Origin: Cryptomeria japonica
Taxonomy: Eukaryota; Streptophyta; Pinopsida; Cupressales; Cupressaceae
Direction of reading: 5' to 3'
NCBI RefSeq assembly: GCF_030272615.1
Contig: NC_081410.1
Coordinates: 123,187,640-123,251,639, forward strand
Length of the DNA: 64,000 nt
Part shown: positions 35,230-46,229 of the stretch, one piece after another
Layout: each line of letters opens with the position of its first letter
How positions within the stretch are numbered: the stretch's first letter is position 1
The notes under the pieces: generated by a model
Told to the model about the DNA's origin: nothing
The model's input: the letters and a program-made list of their open reading frames with translations, nothing else
Database searches by the model: none
Position numbers and translations under genes: made by a program

Positions 35230-35640
35230 CTCTGGTTCAAAACCTTTCTATATTCCATGGATTGGCCTACCAATTTATTGATATGGCCAATGGGATGGGA
35301 GGAGGATGGAGGAAAACATGCATATTTAGTGCCATTGAGCAGCGAACAGATTGTGCTTGTTGAACCTTTCTGTGCCCTAAGAGGAATCGAATTAGGGCCC
35401 TTGAGAATTTGGAAAGCTTTCCTCCACTACTTTTTTTTTTGCCCTCCACCACCTGCCACGCCTTTTCCGCTTTTCTCCTAGTAGGTTGCCCCTTGGGAGG
35501 AGAGAAGACTATGAGGTGCAAGGTGGGAATGCCAGATTAGATTGCTTAGACTATACTTTATCATCGACAACATAAAAATTCGCTAATCACCAAAAAATTG
35601 TAGGTTATCATAATATAATATTGTCACACTTAAACATTAA
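35230..35640 (-). other. LINE-B 5' UTR and junction with TAT1 LTR
   Basis: Open frames on both strands here are short and without domains. The AT-rich junction with the resumed TAT1 LTR lies between about 35580 and 35660. The alignment with the 3' LTR resumes clearly at TTAAATAATCTTTATTATTT (35674 on). Confidence 0.55.
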
Positions 35641-36492
35641 TTGTTTAATTAATTGTGATTTATTTCTTAATTAAATAATCTTTATTATTTAATTAATTCT
35701 ATTTCTAATGATTAAATAATTTTATTTAAATTATTTAATCAATGAACTTATTCCTCCAATTCCCCAAATTCTATCGATTTCATCTAAATTTCGATTTCCC
35801 AAATTCAAATTTAACCAAATTTGAATTTTATCCCATTTCAGTAAATCTCATGTACATTTCATCATTTGAAAATCCAAATTAAATTCTAAATAAAGATGAA
35901 ATTGAATTTCAATTCAAAAATCCTACAACATATGTTGAAAATCATAATCGATTGATCAAATCATTTACTAATTAGTTAACTCTTCAATCTCCCCTTTTCA
36001 CTCCAAATCACCTTTTCTGACTAACTAATCTATTCAGTCTTCTTTCCAATCAATCCAGTCAACTGGCTAATCGACTGAGTCATCTAGTCAATGAATTGAG
36101 TTATCTCTTTAATCAATGCACTTAACATATCAATCAAAATGAGTTCACTAATCAATCAAATCCGTTCAACTATCAATCAACACTTCAGTTCAATACCCCA
36201 CTCAATCTGTCCCAAAAATCTATAAATACATGATCTTATCTCTTCTTTCAAAGATCAAGAGCTTCAAATATTTGTGCCACTTGCAGGTTATCAGTGCGAT
36301 ATCTGAGAACCACCATACCATAGAGATGAGAAGAACAATGCAAGCTAACATGTAAAATAAGGGAGTTTTTTATTTAATTCATTTCGTTTATGCATTCTTT
36401 CTATTGATTTATGTTTAGGAGTGATTTAATAATTAAGGATTTCATGATTGTCCTTATTTCCTATTCAACATGATTATTTTAAGCATGAAATA
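35641..36492 (+). repeat. TAT1 5' LTR, second piece
   Basis: Aligns with about 40395-41220, including CAATCAATCCAGTCAACTGG, the TATAAATACA box and the end AAGCATGAAATA (CA changed to TA). Integrase coding starts at once after it. Confidence 0.92.
36221..36228 (+). promoter_or_regulatory. TATA box in TAT1 5' LTR
   Basis: TATAAATA, preceded by CCCAAAAATC, is conserved at the equivalent place of the 3' LTR (40950-40957), about 270 bases before the LTR end. Likely LTR promoter core. Confidence 0.6.
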
Positions 36493-37312
36493 AATGGTGA
36501 ACAATTTTATCATCACTGCCACTGAATATTTTACAAAATGGGTTGAGGCAATCCCTATGACCTACACCACTGGCAAATAGATAGCAAAATTCATCTCGAA
36601 TTATATTATCTGTAGATATGGAGTTCTAATTGTATTGTGATATAATAATGGGCATCCCTTTAGTCACTGAACTTTGTGAACAATTCGATATCCAACAACT
36701 TTGCAACCTTGTACTATCCCCAAAGCAAGGGTCAAGCCGAGGCAACAAATAAAACTATATTAAATTTTTTAAAGAAAGTTGTCAACGAAGTCAGATGAGA
36801 CGGGCATCTTCAACTGAATCTAGTGCTCTGGGCCTATCAAATTAGTGTATGCACAACCACTAGTGCAACACCATACTCTTTGGTATATGGTTCAGAAGCC
36901 ATTTTGTCTATTGAGGTAGAATTTCCATCGCTAAGAGTCTCTCTGAAACACATCATATTAGAAGAAGACTGCAGAGTTGCATGCTTGCAAGAAATTGAAC
37001 TATTAGATGAAAAATGAAAAAACCCTCTGAATCATTTACAAGGATACCAAAATAGAATGAGACGAAGCTATAACAAAAGAGTAAGACCACATTGCTTTGA
37101 AGTAGGGGATATCGTCCTTAAGGAGAATCAAAGGAACCTACCCGAATGTGAAAAAATAGGAAAAGTTGAGCCTAACTAGTTAGGTAATTTTGTAATAACC
37201 AGATTAGTTGGAAATGGTGCTTATAATCTAACAAAAATGGAGGGAGATCCACTCCCAGATCCTATGAACAACATGCACCTTAAAAGATATTACATCTAAG
37301 GGCTGGGTTAAT
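36493..37312 (+). pseudogene. pol: TAT1 integrase, C-terminal two thirds
   Basis: Reading starts in the catalytic core with NNFIITATEYFTKWVEAIPM, the hallmark of Tat/Athila integrases, and continues through frame-broken core to MLWAYQISVCTTTSATPYSL, VYGSEAILSIEVEFPSLRV and QGYQNRMRRSYNKRVRPHCF, ending GDIVLKENQRN, GNFVITRLVGNGAYNLTKME and MNNMHLKRYYI with TAA near 37298. The N-terminal zinc region and first part of the core are absent because the LTR end abuts the core directly. Several stops are present. Confidence 0.9.
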
Positions 37313-38439
37313 TTAGTCTTTACTTTATGTACTTGCATATCATTTTCTTTAAAGCATTGCATCTCATATAGTTTCTTTGTTAAATGGATCACATTTGCAA
37401 TCTTCATATCATATTGTCTCTACCTCCGCATATTGCTGCATTAATAAAGCAAGGAGATTGTCAGAGTCATTCACCTGTCTGCACTGAAAGAAGAGAAGGT
37501 GGTCTTATTTCCTAGATATTGGTACATGAAGTTTAAGGAATTTTTAGGTCATTCACCTTCAACTTCACCTTGTGATTAAGCTTTATCCATGGTTAGGTAG
37601 AAGTTTCACTATTGATTCTTATTACCCACAATCTATTGATTTCTATATCTCACACATTAATCGTATGTTGTAAGTTATTACAGATACCTAGTTGGTCATG
37701 TGGCTTGTGAAAAATCCAATAGTCTACTTCGACACCATTGTAATCGTCATACCCAAGTACGTTTCAATACTTACAAGTCAATGTAAGAAAATAAAAGAAA
37801 AAAGTTCTATACCAAAATCCATATCATAATATCAAGGCAAAAGAGCAATGATATACAACTAAAATATCACGCATACAAGTGTGATAAAAGATTGACTATG
37901 GGAACATGCGAGTAACTCAATCAAGGGTATGGATTCCTATTGGAAATGGAACAATATTCAAGAGATTACAGTGTATAACCTCGTCAAGGATATAGACGTT
38001 TGACTAGCAGTGAGGCTCTATCCAAGATGCTTTTGAAGTCAGAATAACTCACGTAGCTAGTCACATAGGATTACAAGGGTCTCTAATGGTTATAAGAGTT
38101 AGAATAAATTCAATTGCACACACATGGGAAAAAGAAGATCAAAGTCTCAAGAATTGGTGGGAAGTCTTCTATGTCTCCATTTATAAATCTTGGTTACATA
38201 GTGTGTTAAGTTGGATGGTCTAAGGTCTTCTGAGAACGGATTGAACTCCTATCTTTGAAATGTTTCACACCTTTAATTCAATTAGTGCATTTAAGAATGA
38301 AAGACACATGAACTCACCATTGTTCGAATAGGAAATGAATCTTCATCCTGCATATTGCATTAGCATACCTAATGCCAAAATTTCATTGTCTCCATGTGCA
38401 TTTTGCAGATGATCATGTCATCATAGGTCTACATACTGG

Positions 38440-38760
38440 AGGCATAGTTGAAAAAATCCCTAAAAATTAGATAATGTCATGAAAAAATCCTTAAAATCAG
38501 ATAAAAAGTCACAAAAAACCCTAAAAATAATAAAAAGTCCTTAAAAAAGCATCTAAACAAATAAAAAACATTGAAAAAAGCATAAAATATAAAAAAACAT
38601 TCAAATACGATCCTGAAAAAAGTACCAAAAACATCAGAAAACATCAAAACAAAAAACATTCAAATATGATCCTGAAAAAATCAACCAAAAACATTAAAAA
38701 ATGATCCACTAAAACAAACAAAAAAAATCAAAAAATATAAAAATATAAAAAACTTGCATT
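38440..38760. repeat. A-rich degenerate repeats in TAT1
   Basis: AAAAAACATTCAAATA followed by GATCCTGAAAAAA appears twice (around 38595 and 38655), within a wider field of AAAAAATCCTTAAAATCAGA-like units. Plus-strand T is scarce. Confidence 0.7.
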
Positions 38761-39759
38761 AAAATTTCTCACAAGAATCAAACACCCTAGCAGGTATCCA
38801 GCAAACAATTTGTATGAAGTTCGCAAAGGATAAAACCATCCAATCAACATTTGCAACCAAACTGATCAAGCTGTCTTATCAATTGTATCAAGTATCCATA
38901 TCAAGTGATCATTATCTTGTCTCAAACAGAGATGGATACACTCGAAACTAGACAGGTCAGTCTTAAATGGGGTCCAAGCTTTCTGAAACCAAACATTATC
39001 AACCATCACATCAAGCAATCAAAACAAAGACACAGATCAACAAGGATATCAGATGTTTGTCCTAGTCAGTCTTTATCGTTTTATCAATTGGCGATCAATT
39101 ATGTTACTGTGCTACTCAAGGATGTCCACAAGTGACTAGAGGAACCATGATGGGTATGCTATTTTTTTCTTTGTTTGTTGTTTGTGGTGTGAACCAATGA
39201 AGTTTTGGGGCAATAATTCCAATGGGTGTCTGTGATTGGTACGTTCATTCGACAAGTATCCTATGCAAAAATTAAAGTCAGGGATAGCTATGCTTGTGAC
39301 TACCACACATACCTCGACCCCTGGCACTATTTCTTGAATGGAGGGTTCACTCCTTGTTTGCTACGTGTTTGTTCTTTATAATGAGATATTTTTACATCTT
39401 GGTTCCTTATACCCTGATGTACAAAACTTCAATGTTACATAATTAGGCTCAGTGATGAATATATATTGCGCTAAAAAATAAAGGCACACAAGTTTGTGAT
39501 TCCATCATCAATCTCATCATGTTGATTGTCTGTTCAAATCATTCTCTCATCAAGCTTTTTTTTTTGGATCAACCTTTTCAATTCTTTCCAATTATTCTTT
39601 CATATAACATGGTCTTTCTCATCACTTAATTCCAATATTTTCATCTATAATTCCATCTCAAATCATTTCCTCGCATCAACTATTCTGTCAGTCAATCAAT
39701 TCTATTTCCTAGCATTCTTCACTTTCATACTTTCTTCATCATTTATCCAACTTTCATCT

Positions 39760-39910
39760 ATCATTATCTTATACAAGATGTATCCTTCCTGAAACTAGAT
39801 GTGATAATCTATCTTCATCTTATACATGATGTATCCAACTTGAAATTAGATGTTTTGATCATCTTTGTCTTATACAGGATGCCAGACTTGATCATTATCT
39901 TATATATCCT
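39760..39910. repeat. Degenerate tandem repeat of about 50-60 bases in TAT1
   Basis: Three to four units contain ATCTTATACAxGATGTATCC followed by CTTGAAAxTAGATGT and GAT: starts near 39767, 39818, 39868 and 39896. The units differ by substitutions and the last ones are shortened. Confidence 0.7.
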
Positions 39911-40185
39911 ATCAATCAAATCATCAATCAATCTTATGAATCTTATCAATCAATCAATCTACAAATCACTCCAACCATTTCTTCTATCCAATCAAACTCA
40001 TTTGTGCCATCAACTAATCATTCTTCCATCTCTCATATAACATTTTGTCTTTCGAGAGATCATTCATGCCTTTAATGCACAAAAAATCTCTCGAGGGGGC
40101 ATTATACCCTAAGCGTCACCAGGGCATACTGGGTTATAAAGTTTTATTTTTTATTTTTTTAAACAACATCGTTTCGACATTGTCT

Positions 40186-40199
40186 CAAAGAGGGGTAAA
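40186..40199 (+). other. TAT1 polypurine tract
   Basis: CAAAGAGGGGTAAA lies directly before the 3' LTR start TGTAGACACC. It primes plus-strand DNA synthesis and fixes the plus orientation of the element. Confidence 0.85.
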
Positions 40200-41220
40200 T
40201 GTAGACACCTAAAGATGTCTTGTCAATCATGTACTAATTATTCATCTTATTACGAAAATAACTCTTTAATTATTTAATTAAGCTAATTAGTTCTTCTAAA
40301 CTAACTCAATCATCATCTTTCCACATTGTTAATTATTCTATTTCCACTTCTTAATCAACTAATCCTTTAACCCTCTTCCAAATAATAATTAAATTTCTTA
40401 GTTAAGTAATCTTTATTATTTAATTAATTCCATTTCTAATGATTAAATAATTTCATTTAAATTATTTAATTAATTAACTTATTCCTCCAATTCCTTGAAT
40501 TCCAATTTGGACTAATTTCATCTTAATTCCAATTTGCCAAATTCGAATTTAACCAAATTTGAATTTCATCCCATTTCAATAAATATCATGTGCATTTCAT
40601 CATTTGAAAATCCAAATTCAAATCTAAATATAGAAGAAATTGAATTTCAATTCAAAAATCCTACAACACATGTTGAAAATCATAATTGATTGATCAAATC
40701 AGTTAACTCAGTTAACTCTTCAATATTAACTCCAAATCACCTTTTTTGACTAACTCATCTATTCAGTCTTCTTCCCAATCAATCCAGTCAACTGGCTAAT
40801 CAATCGAGTCATCTAGTCAATCAATTGAGTTATCTCTTCAATCAATCCACTTAACAGATCAATCAAAATGAGTTCACTAATAAATCAAATTAGTTCAACT
40901 ATCAATCAACACTTTAGTTCAGTATCCCACCCAATCTATCCCAAAAATCTATAAATACAAGATCATTTCTCTTCTTTCAAAGATTCCAAACTTTGAATCT
41001 TTGTGCCACTTGCAGGTTATCAGCGCGATATCTGAGAGCCACCATACAACAAAGATGAGAAGAACAATGGAAGATAAAATGCAAAATGAGGGAGTTTTTA
41101 TTTAATTCATTTCGTTTATGCATTCTTTCTATTGATTTATGTTTAGTAGTGATTTAATAGTTAAGGATTTCGTGATTATCCTTATTTCCTATTCAACATG
41201 ATGATTTTAAGCATGGAACA
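40200..41220 (+). repeat. TAT1 3' LTR
   Basis: 1,021 bases from TGTAGACACC to GCATGGAACA, matching both 5' LTR pieces. ACTAG follows as the target duplication. Confidence 0.93.
40950..40957 (+). promoter_or_regulatory. TATA box in TAT1 3' LTR
   Basis: TATAAATA conserved with the 5' LTR at 36221-36228. Confidence 0.55.
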
Positions 41221-41225
41221 ACTAG

Positions 41226-41960
41226 ATCTAAGGTCTAACTTAGATAACACTATAGCTCCTTTCATTTGATCAAATAACTCATTAATCCTTAGAAGTGGGT
41301 ACACTTATTATTTATATTTTTCTTATTTAGCATCCTATAATCAATGCATAACCAAATATTCATATCATTCTTATTGGCAAATATTATTAGTCCACCCCAT
41401 GAAGAAACATTAGGTCTAATAAACCCTTGGTTCAACAACTCTTTCAATTGTGCCTTCAATTCAGACAAATTAGTAGTGGTCATCCTATAGGGATCTTTTA
41501 ATCGAGGCTCAATTTCTAGAAAATTCTAACTCTCTCTTAGGTGGCAATTCTATTAACTCTACTGGGAACACATCCTAAAACTTCTTGAGTATAGGATAGT
41601 CACCAAGTATTGACTTAATTTGTCAAGATAAATAAATTGGATTACATGTATAGAACAAACCTTCCTTGAGGCCTTCTTGAGTTTGTGATGCAGAGGTAGG
41701 AGGTTCACCTAAACTCTCCTTAATACATTAGTCTTTTTTCTTCACTTTTCAAGGCTTAACAACTTGGCAACTTTCCAAATCCTTTGTCTAACATATCGAA
41801 ACACCTTAAACTATGTGTAAATGACATGAATAAACCATTAAAGGACCCCAAAAAATTTAGATTTCACAAATTACAAACTTTCTTTAGGCTCTTCTACACA
41901 AACTACCTTCATTCCTTGTAGCCCTCTCAGAAGGTCTTTTCTCCCATATTTTGAGGTAGG
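41226..41960 (-). pseudogene. pol: GYP2 protease-RT linker and N-terminal reverse transcriptase
   Basis: On the minus strand FPVELIELPPKRELEF is the usual entry to gypsy RT. MTTTNLSELKAQLKELLNQG, FIRPNVSSWGGLIIFANK and LCIDYRMLNKKNINNK follow, then ELFDQMKGAIVLSKLDLRS up to 41226. This is the first part of the palm, ending at the motif A Asp. It continues at 13840 on the far side of TAT1. Upstream to about 41960 a decayed linker (LLRGLQGMKVVCVEEPKESL) can still be read. Confidence 0.9.
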
Positions 41961-42984
41961 TGTGATAATCAAAATATAAGACTAGTTTCAGATACCCTTT
42001 TGGATTTTATTTAACATGTCTCAAAATTAGGGTAATTTTTTTTGGAACAAATCCCTCAAGAATTGACTGCTATTTCTACAACTAGGGCTAATTAGTACAC
42101 CAAATTGAGTTTTTTGAGCATAACTTTAAGTATATGGCTCACATCAGAAACCTAAAACCATTTTTAGATACCTATTTGGTATTTATACAACATATATCAA
42201 AATAAGGGTAGTTGTTTTTTGTAACACAAGCATCTAAAATTGACTGGTAATTTGCATTAGGCTCATTCACCAAGGGTTTTCCAGACCCTGTCTCAGTCCA
42301 ACGCCTCTAAAAAACTCAAAAATCCATGAAAAATGGATGAGACTAGTCACAATGGAAATATCCTTAAATTACCTATCTAAACATATCACTTTTAGATCAT
42401 AGAATATCCATACAAATTCATACTATTCGCTGCAACATGACTGTTACTCAAAATTCTGGAAATTGTAGCCAATAAAACAATCATAACTTTCATAATACTT
42501 AATGAAAAACTACCAAACCAATTCCAAATTAAATATAACTCATTCCTATATCAATAAAAATAAATTTCAAGACTTTATCAGACCAAACAAATCCATACAA
42601 TGTAAGAGAGTAGCATTATTACAGGAAAACGTAAGGAAAATTGTTCCAAAGTGATTCCATTTTCATTCTAAACCTTCATCAACCCATATCCAACCATGAA
42701 TTAAACCTTACAAGGCTTATTTAAACATATTTCAGCAGTTACCAACCAATTTTTCACAATCATTTTCCACTTTGACCCTTCATATTACTCTTTTTTGTAT
42801 TCTTGCAACTTGACAATTTTTTATAATAATTGACAATATTCAACAAAAACTTCCTAGCAACCTAAACCAACTTTAAAACATTTAAAATGGCTCATAAAGA
42901 TCTTATGAAATGACCCAAACACCATATAAAACAAATATTTACAAAATGGGCTCATGGAGGTATAAAGTCCATCAAGTGCTCCTG
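41961..42984. other. About 1 kb without a recognisable gene
   Basis: AT-rich, no domain. AAGTGCTCCTGCACCA near 42975-42990 resembles the 3' end of the GYP1 LTR (GATGCTCCTGCATCA), so an unrelated LTR could lie here, but no matching start was found. Confidence 0.4.
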
Positions 42985-43555
42985 CACCATAGTCCCAACC
43001 AAAAAGAAATTCAAAACCCTCTTGAATTGAGGGTAGTAGAAGGTATTCATCTCTGAATGAGCATGTTTGATGTCTTCTAACTTCTGCCCTATGTATTCCT
43101 TAAAGCAGATCCATGTGGCATGTAGTCTTCAATTTGTGTTTCATCTTGAGCTTTGGTTTGCCCTTCTTTACAATCTCAACAAGAACTATGTATACTCCTT
43201 CCTTACTCTTTCTCTTTTTTGGTTTAGGTATTATCTCTTCACCTTTGGTCCTCACTTTTCCCATTTGCTTCTCTTCATTCAACCTTGCTACCATGTTAGG
43301 ATCACAAACCTCTAAAGTGCAAAAAACTGAAAAGCCACTATTCTCCTTGAAAATCAATGAAGAAAACATGATACCATCATACCTTTGAGATCAAATTTGA
43401 TCCTCCAAAATTAAGTCATCCATGAATTTAACTAAACCAAATTTTGTCACCAATTTAGTATCATATTCCCCTAAAATCAGATCAAGCTTCATACCTGTTG
43501 TTTCAACATCTTCAAGGTTTGTCATGGTTGCATCCTTCATGGGTTTGTCTTCCTC
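42985..43555 (-). pseudogene. Unrecognised protein-coding remnant
   Basis: From about 43550 down on the minus strand: MKDATMTNLEDVETTGMKLD, LILGEYDTKLVTKFGLVKFM, one stop, DGIMFSSLIFKENSGFSVFC, MVARLNEEKQMGKVRTKGEE, a basic KPKKRKSKEG segment, then in a shifted frame IGQKLEDIKHAHSEMNTFYY and QFKRVLNFFLVGTMVQEHLM. The composition is that of a real protein with one nonsense codon and one frameshift. It lies between GYP2 and LARD2 and is cut by the LARD2 LTR at 43559. It could be an upstream part of GYP2 or a host gene fragment. I do not recognise it. Confidence 0.5.
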
Positions 43556-43559
43556 TATC

Positions 43560-44374
43560 TATTAGGATTCCCACAGATACTGAGGGGGGGGATGAATCAG
43601 TATCTAACCGGTAATAATATTTTCTTAACTTAAAACATGTAGAACATATTAATACTATATACCGGTAAATAGAAAGTAATGCAATAAATAGAGATAAAAG
43701 CAACCACATGAAAAACACACCATAACACAGTAGTTTAACGAGGAAACCCGGTGTGGGAAAAATCTCAGTGGGATTTGTGACCCACAATATTCACTTACTG
43801 GCCAATAAGAGAATATTATTGCTACAAGAGGGGCCTGCACATGCAGGAAGGCCAAGTTCCTATAGCTCACTGCTCAATTACAAAATGGGAAGTCTCACTG
43901 ACTTACAAAATGGATTATATAAATCCAATGTCTTGTACTGCTTCAAAATAACATCCACTATGCCAGATCCAGTCCCAGTTTATAGGTCTGCTTCATACAT
44001 AAACCCTTAACCTATAATTTGCATAATAGGTCTGCCTTATTTTGCCTAATTACATTCCTCCATGCTTACATTATTCATTTCCATGTTCTACAATGAACTC
44101 TCTTATATATATGAGTCATTTTACAACTTGCCAAGTCGGCTTACAATGATTTTACAATAATAAACAAAATAAATTACAAACAAAATTCCTGTCGGCTTCT
44201 GTGTCGGTATGCTTCCTTTCACTGCCAGTGCCAGTGGTCTATGTGCCAGTGTAGAATCTGACTTTGCTGGTGCTGGTGGATTGCCTTACCGGTGTCATAT
44301 GATTGTAAGGTTGCCATCAATGACAAAACCTTCAATCACCTACAATGTCTCATTGGAGTGTGCATTTGCCAACA
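43560..44374 (-). repeat. LARD2 3' LTR
   Basis: On the minus strand it begins TGTTGGCAAATGCACACTCC right after the polypurine tract, and it ends near GTGGGAATCCTAATA at 43560 (CA changed to TA). It contains the C-run GATTCATCCCCCCCCTCAGT near the end, also seen in the LTRs of COP1 and LARD1. The partner LTR lies outside the window, so the edges rest on similarity to LARD1 and COP1. Confidence 0.78.
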
Positions 44375-44389
44375 ATCTCCCCCTTTGGC
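44375..44389 (-). other. LARD2 polypurine tract
   Basis: Minus-strand GCCAAAGGGGGAGAT directly before the LTR start TGTTGGC, the same 15 bases as in COP1 (46215-46229). A second similar tract lies at 44519-44531. Confidence 0.88.
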
Positions 44390-44580
44390 ATTGATGGCAA
44401 CACTCATGAGAAAAATTCAAAAGTGTATCCAAAAATTGAAGTCCAAAAATTGTTACCAAAAATGTGTGCTCCCCCTAAGCAGATGATCCCTAAGTTATTG
44501 GATTTTTCTCATACCACTACTCCCCCTTTGGCATCAATGAAAAAGGTTGTCAAAGTGTCAATAGAGTGTAGTTTCCTATT
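44390..44580 (-). other. LARD2 3' untranslated stretch with a second polypurine-like tract
   Basis: No ORF. It contains GATGCCAAAGGGGGAGTAGT (minus strand, about 44537-44518), a duplicate of the tract at the LTR border. Confidence 0.6.
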
Positions 44581-44697
44581 TCAACCTTGTAACCGGTTGG
44601 TTACAATTTGAAAAAGATCCACCAAAACAAGATTCAGACTTTCAAGAAACTTTTTGCTATCTTTTATTGCGGCCTCTGTCCTCTGAACTGTATGGGC
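44581..44697 (-). pseudogene. LARD2 giant ORF, C-terminal end
   Basis: Minus strand from 44697: AHTVQRTEAAIKDSKKFLES, then LNLVLVDLFQIVTNRLQG and stop TGA at 44581-44583. It corresponds to the C-terminal end of LARD1 ORF2, where ESVKDSLLVSLTDAWNKYK precedes a stop. The preceding codons (..QMQHLA) lie at 60463 on the other side of COP1. Confidence 0.8.
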
Positions 44698-46214
44698 TGT
44701 TAGTTCTGATACTTAATGTAAAGTACAGATGCCAATAGCTAACAAGATGAGAAGGGTGGGTGAATCATACAAACTTAAACTTCCATAAAATCAACAGATT
44801 CAACCTCGGTAACTTATACTTCAACAACTTAATCAAAAACTATTAAACATGCAAACTTATGAACACAAAATCATAATAACACTCATAACACCAAATTTAA
44901 TGTGGAAACCCAAATAGGGAAAAACCACTGTGGGATTTCGGACCCACTAAGAAATATACTCTTCTAGAGTATGCTCGGTTAAAAGAAAATCATGTTAAAG
45001 ATTACAAACACATTGCTAGATGTGACCCGGTTAAGGGATTTCCCTCAGATCTGTTAGGATCATCACTTTGTTAGAAGTGAACTTGTTAAAGGATTTCAAA
45101 CACTCGCTTAGAATGTTACCTTGCTAGAGGGTTTACATATAAGACTATTAAGTCCACTCGGTTAAGAGATTTTCTGTCACTTACAAAATAACAGTAATAA
45201 AATCTATATGCAACTTCCCATCTAAAATGCTAAAGCAGATTCTTATTTGCTCAAAACAATCTAGTCATAGGACTTACCTTGCCCCTCTACTGGGCTCTCT
45301 ACTCTGTTATTCAAACAGGTCTTCAAGCTTCTGTGCTCGGTAATCACTATGTAGCATCCCTGTGCATACACTTGCCCGCATACCTTGTTTATCAACAATT
45401 CCTTATTTATAAACAATTGCTAATCGCTAAATCTCCTTGATCACATTTCCCATGATCAATCTTAGCCATCAGATTTTCAAACTTGACTAGGTTCAATGTA
45501 TCCTTTCGATCTGAAAATGCTTTACCTTACCTTGGGACTTGCATTCCTATCTTGGAACTTGCATAAGGTTATTGCGGTTCAATCTGCGCTGTAGATCTTC
45601 CTGCCAATTTTCCTTTGCCATAGATCCTTAACAAACTTCATACACAGCATACCAATCATTTATACATCTATAGCTAATCATTGTCCTTCATTAAATAATG
45701 CTTTTATCCATCCCATGCGCACTGTCATTACTCGGTTGCAACTCGATAAATACTAAACTTTACTCGGTAGACATTTCGCCTTCATTAACTGATATCGATA
45801 ACCTTAGGGTTTACCGACTAGGTTCCTTAGGGTTTACTGACTAGGTTCATTGCTCGGTTGCATAGTATAGTATTAACCTTACAATCAACAACATATGTAG
45901 GATATCAAAACAATCTAAACATCATGATCTCATCATTGTCTAACTCAGTAATAGTTGCCCATTGAATAACTTATTCCTCTCTTTATTCATCACATTCTTT
46001 CTGTGTCTTTTACCGACATCTTAATTCTCTTCTAATCAATCTTCTCAAGATATGGCAACATCATACTGAATCAGATAATCAATTTCTTGACATCAATGAC
46101 AAAATAATGTTATAAAGATAGTTATCATCCTTCTTCAGTTATATCAATAATCTTCAACAACCTTCTCAATATCCTTATTGAATATCAACAATCTTTCTTA
46201 CTGTAATGCCAACA
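44698..46214 (-). repeat. COP1 3' LTR
   Basis: 1,517 bases, TGTTAGTTCTGATACTTAAT to ACTGTAATGCCAACA on the plus strand, closely matching the split 5' LTR. It contains repeated GTTAAxGGATTT-type motifs and several CTCGGT hexamers. Confidence 0.93.
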
Positions 46215-46229
46215 ATCTCCCCCTTTGGC
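46215..46229 (-). other. COP1 polypurine tract
   Basis: Minus-strand GCCAAAGGGGGAGAT adjoining the LTR start TGTTGGCATTACAG. Similar tracts at 46421-46431 and 46499-46512 make a small series. Confidence 0.9.

Larger units (their letters stand above)
14040..35640 (-). mobile_element. LINE-B: near full-length plant L1-type LINE with RNase H, twice interrupted
   Basis: On the minus strand: 5' region (35640-35230), ORF1 (35229-33614), endonuclease, reverse transcriptase, zinc finger and RNase H (33617-29732, then 24054-23727), an extra ORF (22636-22185), a 3' UTR (22184-21807 plus 15060-14120) and a tail ending TTATCAATCAAAAAAA at 14040. It is interrupted by SOLO1 at 24055-29731 and by LINE-A at about 15061-21806. 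It sits within the TAT1 5' LTR. I could not define an exact target duplication because both flanks are AT-rich (AAATATTAATTAAATATT on the left). Confidence 0.85.
37313..40185 (+). other. TAT1 long 3' non-coding region
   Basis: Nearly 2.9 kb lies between integrase and the polypurine tract, as is common in Tat/Ogre-type elements. No domain-bearing ORF is visible. It contains an A-rich repeat area (38440-38760) and short tandem repeats (39760-39910). Confidence 0.75.
13845..41220 (+). mobile_element. TAT1: Tat/Athila-like Ty3/gypsy element with large internal deletion, carrying nested LINE-B
   Basis: LTRs start TGTAGACACCTAAA at 13845 and 40200. The 3' LTR ends GCATGGAACA at 41220 and the 5' LTR ends at 36492 (GCATGAAATA). 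Flanks GCTAG (13840-13844) and ACTAG (41221-41225) are a target duplication with one mismatch, and removing the element rejoins the GYP2 reverse transcriptase. The internal part (36493-40199) starts directly in the integrase core, so primer site, gag, protease, RT and RNase H are missing. A polypurine tract precedes the 3' LTR. The 5' LTR is split by LINE-B at about 14040/35640. Confidence 0.9.

Noticed and set aside
35257-35521. ORFs on both strands in the LINE-B 5' region
   Set aside because: Mutually overlapping, no domain, and positioned upstream of the ORF1 start; treated as 5' UTR.
43100-43388. Plus-strand ORFs opposite the 42985-43555 remnant
   Set aside because: The minus-strand frame has balanced composition and continuity; the plus-strand ones are its shadows.
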